A stretch of DNA of 64,000 nt from Geosiphon pyriformis (lineage: Eukaryota; Glomeromycota; Glomeromycetes; Archaeosporales; Geosiphonaceae): the NCBI GenBank assembly GCA_016748015.1, contig JAAOMT010000563.1, positions 152,590-216,589 on the forward strand, in the 5' to 3' direction. The translations under genes and the position numbers were made by a program. Below, one piece after another: positions 57,552-64,000 of this stretch. How positions within the stretch are numbered: the first letter of the stretch is position 1; each line of letters starts with the position of its first letter. Under the pieces are notes generated by a model, which saw nothing but the letters and a program-made list of their open reading frames with translations, made no database searches and was not told the origin of the DNA.

Positions 57552-59722
57552 ATGATATCTTCTTTGTGTTGGGTTCGTAAAGGCGTAGCAGCTGAACTAC
57601 CGGAGGTAATTGAATCAAAAAGGAGCTTATATAATTTATAATCATTAGCTCCATTATTTACTTTGGTAACTAGAAATATGAGCTAACCGAACAAGAGTTT
57701 GAACGCATCGATAAACTCACGGCCGGTGAGCTGAAGGAAGCTCAAGAGGAACTGAAAGAGTGTCATATCTCATTCTTTTTATGGCTTTCATATCGATCAA
57801 TTTTTTTTCTCTATTAAATCCTGCAATGTTTGATTATCAGAGTTAAAGAAGAGCAAATGAAAGACGCCCAAACAATTGACCCTGAATTGGCTGAATACAA
57901 ATTGGATGAGTACGATGATGAAGCAATAGAGGGTGAACGTAAGTCGTATCCTTTATTCCTTAAAACACAAATTATTCCACGAATGAAAATATCATGATTA
58001 TTTTTTTTGGTAATCTCCATAATTAGCCTTGAACTTTTTTGGAAATTTGAAAGCCTTAACATATTACACGTCAAATGATGAAGACCCTTTTATAACGCTG
58101 AATGATGAGGTAAACTACTTATAAAAATTTGAACTCCCATCATTCCTCAATTAATGTTTTAAATTTGAATCAAGGATGACGACGAAACAGGCGATGTACG
58201 AATTTTGCCCACAGACAATATTTTGGTAGCTGCCAGGACTGAGGATGAAATCTCACAACTGGAGATATATGTATACGAAGAATCCAATGAAAATGTCTAC
58301 GTGCACCACGATATCATGCTGCCTTCTTTCCCGTTATGTTTGGAATGGCTAGATTTTCGATTAGGCCGAAAACTCGATTTACAAGGAGGAGGGAACTATA
58401 TCGCTGTCGGGACCTTTGAGCCTGAAATTGAAATTTGGGATTTGGACACATTGGAGTCTATGTATCCTGATGCGATTTTAGGGAAACACGAGGAGCAAGA
58501 GAAAAAAGGAAAAAAGAAAAAAAGACAAAAGGTAACAGAATATAATTCATGGCTTCAACAACTTAATTTTTAATGACTCATCTCTCCAAATAAGGCGAAT
58601 TCAAAATACCATACTGATGCTGTAATGTCTTTGGCATGGAACAAACAACACAGGTAAACAAATCAAACAGAATTGATTTCCTCAATAGTGAAAAAATTCA
58701 TAAATTTTGTTTCAATTTTTTGTTAGAAATATTCTTGCAAGCTCATCTGCTGATAAAACTGTTAAGCTATGGGATCTTCGAACTTTGACTTGCGCCCATT
58801 CATTTGATCATCACAAAGATAAGGTGGGACATCTTGACTTCTGTACAGCTCTAAAGTGCGGTAAAGATAACAACCCTATTCCACCTTATAACTAATGATA
58901 GGATATTTTTTAGGTTCAACAAGTTCAATGGCATCCAGTCGAGTCAACTATCCTTCTCACGGCATCATATGATAAAACAGTTGCAGCATTTGACAGTCGC
59001 TCGCCTCAGAATGTGGCAAGCTGGACACTCAGCTCCGATCCAGAATGTCTTCGCTGGAATCCATTTTCACCACAACAATTCTTTGTTAGCACGGAAGCAG
59101 GACTAGTTATATGTTTTGATGTTAGAAATGTTGGCAACACGGATCCGATATTCACATTACATGCTCATGATACTGCAGCCTCCTGTTTAGATGTAAATTC
59201 ATTTGTTGAAGGATGTATTGTTACCGGTTCCCCAGACAAGACAGTAAAAATTTGGGACGTCAAAGATCAGAAACCTAATATGGTTACAAGTCGTGAGTTG
59301 GGCGTGGTACGTGACAACAAAATTCTTTATAATTTTAATTTAAAATCCATTAAAAGTTTGCATTTGGTATTTATTACATTTCTAGGGTAAGGTCTTTTCT
59401 GCACAATTTTGTCCAGATTCACCTTTTCAGTTAGCCGTGGCAGGGTCAAAGGGTAGTGTTTACATATGGGATCTTGCGACAAACGCTGGTGTGCGTCATG
59501 CGTTTGAAGGAAGGGGTATTCCAATTGGTGCAAGCCAAATTTCGGTGATAGATGTAAGCCTTCAATTACAATCATTCATTTGGACAGAGACAGCATTCAA
59601 TATATTATATTTATTTTCAATAGAAAACACCAGTCACATTAGCCAATGATCAAGAAGAAAGCGAATCAGATGAAGATAGTGAAGTTGATGAAATGGAAGA
59701 TGATAGTGAAGAAGATGTATAA
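57552..59722 (+). CDS. PWP1: Periodic tryptophan protein 1, WD40 ribosome-biogenesis factor
   Basis: Nucleolar WD-repeat protein needed for large-subunit rRNA processing. The start MISSLCWVRKGVAAELPE at 57552-57605 is the family N-terminus. It continues KYELTEQEFERIDKLTAGEL, EYKLDEYDDE, NLKALTYYTSNDEDPFITL and DVRILPTDNILVAARTEDEI. WD repeats follow: GTFEPEIEIWDLDTLE, HTDAVMSLAWNKQHR, LASSSADKTVKLWDLRTL, VQWHPVESTILLTASYDKTV, VTGSPDKTVKIWDVK and LAVAGSKGSVYIWDLAT. A Lys-rich insert (KKGKKKKRQK) sits between repeats one and two. The protein ends in an acidic tail, EESESDEDSEVDEMEDDSEE. About nine exons, with short introns at 58530-58590, 58650-58725, 58830-58912, 59308-59386 and 59552-59622 among others. 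Confidence 0.95.
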
Positions 59723-60780
59723 TTAATTTATTCCTAATATTTTAAACAAATGATAAGAAATAAAAAAAAAATTATAATCACATTTATCAACAAAATCACA
59801 CCCAAAAAACTGGAATTTGATTTAAAATTTTCTTAAAATTTTATTAATGAAAAAACAAAACAAAACTTAATTTTAAAAACTGTTTTTAGTCAACTCAAAT
59901 CAAATATATAATTAAAATTACAACAATTTAAATATTAATTAACACATATATATAATAATTTAACATAATTATTATTGAAATAATAGTTAAAACTTTAAAA
60001 AACAATAAACAATAGAACCAATATTATTAAAAATAATAAAACTTTGTAGAATTTTTTAACATTAAATTAAGTTTAAAGTTAATTTAATTTAATTTAAAAT
60101 ATACAAATTAAATTAAATTTATACAGAATTTTTTATTAAAATATTTATACATATTTGATATTTTAATTAAATTTATTTAATTACAACTTTATTAAAGTCT
60201 TAAATTTTTTTGATTTAATTTACTCTTTAAAAATTAAAATTTTGAATTTTTATTTAAATTAAGTAATAAAAACAATATTTTTTTTAATATTAACAAATAA
60301 CTATTTAATTATTTATTAATATATATTAATAATAGTTTTTTAAAAAAACCAAATAACAAAAAAATCTTAAAAATAATTATTAATAATTGAAATCTTTAAT
60401 ATTATATTGGTTAATTATAATAGTTTTTTTAAAATTATTTAACTATTTAATAAAATTTTGTGTATTATTTTTGTATTTAAAAATAGTTTAATATTTTAAA
60501 ATATTAATAATATATTTATATTTACTAAAAAAAATTATTAGTTTAAATATAATAGTTTTTTATAGAAAATTTTGAATTATCTAAAGAAAACTTAAAACAA
60601 AAATAATTAACAACTTTTTTTTGTTTTAAAAAAGATTTTAATTAGTTAATCAACAATTATTTAAATTTAGATAATAATTGTTTAAAAATTATTAAATAAA
60701 AAAGTTAATTAATATTTTTGTTTTTGTTTTTATATGTTTTTTAAACTTAATTAATAACATAATAATAAAACTTCTTTCTT
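59723..60780. other. A/T-rich spacer upstream of the LINE
   Basis: No gene. 60420-60730 resembles 43190-43560, so part is an old repeat. 60770-60915 is richer in C/T and may be the LINE 5' untranslated region. Confidence 0.5.
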
Positions 60781-60917
60781 TCTCACTTTCACAAACCCTC
60801 AAAAAGCGCTTTTCTGATAAAGAAGTTTTTTATTTTATTTTTTCTTGTTAGTATTTTACAATTTCTCTTTCTAATAACCCATTTTTCGAGGTCCTGGAGA
60901 CTACCTCTAGTAGCAAT

Positions 60918-62776
60918 ATGTCTAATAAAAAGGCACCAAAGAGTGCTTTTCATGGTCCTGCTGGTGGTTCTTTCTCGCAGAAGAGGAGAGTTATGCTTGG
61001 GAATGTTAAACACTCAAGTGATAAAAAGAATATTTCTCTGGACAGGTCTGAGCTTGGTGTCAGTGTGTTCTCTGATGTAGATAGTGTGTCTGGTGATGAG
61101 AAAAGTATTGACATGACCAGCATTAATGTTGGGTCTCTTCTGGATTCTGTTGCCAATACTCTTAAAGCCAAGCATGTTAATACTAGTGCCATTTTTGGTT
61201 CACCTCTTGGTTCTCCTAATTTTGTTATGGATGATAATAAAGATGTCTCTCTTCTTTTTTACCTTTCAATCTCTCTGGAAAAAAAATGGATTGATCCTAA
61301 AATTGTTAAGACTCAGGTTGAAGTGTCGGTCAAGAAATCATTTGCTTTGGACATCAATCTTTCAGCTGTGGAAAGGAAATCGGCTATGTCAAAAACTCAG
61401 TTCATCAGAAAATTATTTTCAGTAATCAATAGTTTTGGGGGGGCCACTACCCCCTCAAAATTTGAAGAGATCATCAGATCTACCTTTACCTCTAAAGCAA
61501 GCATGGAAAAGGCCGCCTCATTGGCCAGGAAAAATAACATCATAGTAAACAGTGATTTTAAGAGACAAGGAATTTGCTCAGATCGGGCTGTAGTAATCAA
61601 AGAAATTCCCATGAACATGCCAAAAGATATGATTGTCATCACAGTCACTGAATTTGGTGTAATTAAGTTGATCAGAGTGCAACTAATTGGGTTATGGCAG
61701 AAGACTATAGTGGAGTTCACTGAATCAAGTCAGGCTAATATGTTGGCTTCGAAATGGTTGTTCCTAATCAGGAAAAATTCTGTGTATGTGACAAAAGCCA
61801 TGAGAGATTGTGATATCTGGGCCTCTAAAAATCATTTTAAGATGCTTTTGTTTACTTTGCCAGTAGGAACAACTGCATATGATCTTAGTAATCTTTTGGA
61901 TAATATTGGTGGCAAAACTTGCATTATTAATTATTTGTTGGACACTGGCAATAGAGTTTATTGTGCTGTGGTTGGCTTCAAATCCGAAAATAATTTGGAT
62001 TCTGCTTTTCTCATTAAGCCTGTTTTTGGTGGTGTTTGTTTTTTATGAGCTAGGTTGGATTTGGTTCGGTATAGAAAGTGTGGGCATCTTAGTCATTCGG
62101 CCCTAGAGTGTGATGTATCAGATATGTCGCCTTCTGATCTCTTGAGTTTATTTAATAAAAAATGTGCTCCTGGTGTGGATCGTCTTCAGTTAACCAAATT
62201 ATATGCAAAGAAAAATATTCCTATCTCTCGCCCTGCTGCCTTTGGTAGCAAATCATGGGCTCAGGTAGTTTTTTTTGCTTCCTCTTCTGGTGGTTCTCCT
62301 TCTGGTTCTGATCTTGGTGTTGGCTTCTCTCTTCTTAAGACTTCGGGTTTAGGTGGCAGTTTTCCCTTTTCTACAATTAACAATTTTTTTTAAATGCTCA
62401 TTTGGCGTCTTTGGAATGCTCTCTCGAGCTGTTGGCTGAACAGGTTTCTGGTATTGTAAAAAAATTGAGTTTTGTTGAGTTGGTGCCCATGGTTCTATCT
62501 ACTGGTACTTCTCTTTTGGTTGGCTCTGTGCCTTTGGTCCCTGTTTTGGATTCTGATATGGCTCTAGACAGTGAGTTGGCATTATCCACTCCCCATCTTC
62601 TGAGTGCTAATTTGGGTGCTAGCTTCAGTTCAAGTAGTTCGAAAGTTCTAACTACCAAGATGGGTGGTTTGAAGTCTAAAATGTCGGCTCTAGAGGCTTT
62701 TGTCGATTCTGTTTTGGCTAGGTTAAATCTTTTGTGTTCTGGTTCAGGTTTTTTCTTATCTCTTTCTTTTCAATAA
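60918..62776 (+). pseudogene. LINE ORF1, RNA-binding gag-like protein with zinc knuckle
   Basis: The frame starts MSNKKAPKSAFHGPAGGSFS. An RRM-like region lies around VVIKEIPMNMPKDMIVITVT and ANMLASKWLFLIRKNSVYVT. After a TGA at 62046-62048 the same frame goes on with LDLVRYRKCGHLSHSALECD, a CCHC zinc knuckle whose first Cys is Tyr (TGT to TAT). Ser/Gly-rich sequence follows, with RLQLTKLYAKKNIPISRPAA in between. A shift in the T-run at about 62384-62393 moves the frame to 62402-62776 (MASLECSLELLAEQVSGIVK; KMGGLKSKMSALEAFVDSVL), a coiled-coil-like end. It probably binds the element RNA. Confidence 0.8.
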
Positions 62777-62790
62777 GTGCTTTGATATAG

Positions 62791-64000
62791 AAAATTGCAA
62801 CATGTAATGTTCGAGGTATCAATGTTCCTGCGAAGCAGGTGGATGTTTTCCATTGGCACGTGAAATCTGGGTTAATGCTGTCTTTTGTTACTGAGACAAA
62901 ATTAAGGTCTTCTATTGGTCTTTGAATCAAGGATAAATTTGATGGTGTTCGAATTTTTACTTCTGGTTTGGACGTTGGTTTTCTCGGTGCTAGTGTTGTC
63001 ATTATTATGAACAATTCTTTGGCTTGTCATGTTTCTAAAATTGAAGAGATTTCTGGTTGGGTTATTGCTGTGCGGCTTTTGTTCAAGAATAAACTTTTGG
63101 TTTCTGTTATTGGTTTGTATGCTGGTGCCTCTTCTGGTGTTTGTTTTGGTCAGGCTTTTGAGGTGAATTCTCTTATTGCTAAGGCCATTAACTCCAGCAC
63201 CTTTGTTGTTCTTGGTGGTAACTTCAACAAAAATAGATCAGAAAGAAGTACAAGTTTCAAATTCTGCTCGGGTTTGGGTTTGGTCAATTCATTTGTTGGC
63301 CAACCTTTGGTTGGAACTTCTACATAGAGTAATTCTAGGGGGGTCGAAAAAACCATTGATTTCATCTTTGTTAGTGAGAATTTGGTTTCTGCTGTTGCTG
63401 GCCATAGGGTTGGCTCTGTTTTGGACTTTTTTGACACTGATCACAATGCTGTTATGGTTTTTATTGGTTTGAATGGACTCTTAGATGTCCATTTAAATAG
63501 TTTGTGCAAGCAGGCTAACAAAGATTATTGGAAGTTTAATATCAAGAATGCTGATGATGCTGAATGGTCTTGTTTTAGGAACTGCTCTTCTGCCATAATT
63601 TTGGGTGTAATAGATAAATTTCATGTTGCTGCTGCGGAGCTAAATTTGGATATTATATGGTTGTTGCTGGAAAAGATGCTGGTAAATTCTGTGGATGAAA
63701 CATTTTCTCAGTGTTGGTTTAATGAGTTTCGGTGTTCAAAAAACAAACATTCCTCTAAGTTTCTGGGCTTGGAGTTGCTAATTGTCAAAATTGTTAAAAA
63801 GTTTGGCTCAGCTAATACCTCTGATTTTGATTGCCTTGTGCAGAAATAGTCTATGTTAAATGCTGATAAGGCTTTCATTTTGGTGAATATGATTCAGTCT
63901 GGTCGGAGGAGGGTCAACATTCTCAAGTTTTTATCAATCATTAAGAGAAGATACAGGAAATCCAAAATGTATGAATTGAAATTGTTACAAGAGGCCTCTA
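62791..64000 (+). pseudogene. LINE ORF2 start: APE-type endonuclease domain
   Basis: The exonuclease-endonuclease-phosphatase fold is seen as KIATCNVRGINVPAKQVDVF, SFVTETKLRSS (catalytic Glu), VISVIGLYAGASSG-like core, VVLGGNFNKN and FFDTDHNAVMVF (the SDH-like Asp-His). The GGDFN motif reads GGNFN, so one metal-binding Asp is lost (GAC to AAC). A linker follows (LCKQANKDYWKFNIKNADDA, FLGLELLIVKIVKKFGSA), typical before the RT. In-frame stops are TGA at 62923-62925 and TAG at 63325-63327 and 63847-63849. The window ends before the RT motifs. Confidence 0.85.

Larger units (their letters stand above)
60770..64000 (+). mobile_element. Non-LTR retrotransposon (LINE), 5' two-thirds inside window, relatively young
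   Basis: Contains a gag-like ORF1 (60918-62776) and the start of ORF2 (62791 onward), running off the right edge before the RT. It is much less decayed than the minus-strand copies, to which it is clearly related. Premature stops are few: TGA at 62046, TAG at 62788, TGA at 62923, TAG at 63325 and TAG at 63847. Confidence 0.88.

Overview
The window looks like nuclear DNA of a filamentous, early-diverging fungus. I favour an arbuscular-mycorrhizal fungus (Glomeromycotina, Rhizophagus-like); this placement is an inference. The reasons are genes split by many short GT-AG introns, very A/T-rich spacers, and orthologues of fungal DCP1, PEX10, IQGAP, MED27 and PWP1. The retroelement families also match in style those I know from that group. 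Frame and intron phase were checked by hand for most gene models.

Layout. 0-24.4 kb is a gene-bearing segment: mitochondrial dicarboxylate carrier (-, cut by the left edge), mRNA-decapping subunit DCP1 (-), a small MITE-like element, an unrecognised ER-type membrane protein (+), mitochondrial ribosomal protein uS14m (-), a YIPF1/2-like Golgi membrane protein (-), a TatD/Scn1-type hydrolase (+), an unrecognised nuclear-looking protein (-) divergent from peroxin PEX10 (+), and a multi-exon IQGAP (-). About 24.7-53.7 kb is a repeat block of extremely low G+C with no host gene. It holds a structurally complete 9.9-kb Ty3/gypsy element (-), two solo LTRs of the same family (+), three LTR-like copies of a second family, and a mosaic of heavily mutated LINE fragments (-). 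53.7-59.7 kb returns to host genes: tRNA-Gln(TTG), Mediator subunit MED27 (-) and PWP1 (+). From about 60.9 kb to the right edge lies a less decayed LINE (+).

The most notable content is the Ty3/gypsy element. It carries a dUTPase domain between protease and reverse transcriptase, a Cys-rich module before it, and an extra reading frame between integrase and the 3' LTR. Its two LTRs are each 975 bp by my boundaries and differ mainly by transitions. Its coding region is broken mostly by in-frame TGA, often where the family normally has Arg, which points to CpG (CGA to TGA) deamination. In the LINEs one conserved codon is TGA, TAG and TAA in three different copies, which fits an ancestral TGG. 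The whole block therefore reads as retroelements decayed by C-to-T/G-to-A change.

The host genes are housekeeping and form no pathway. Three pairs are divergent (YIPF/TatD, 12551-14780 gene/PEX10, MED27/PWP1).
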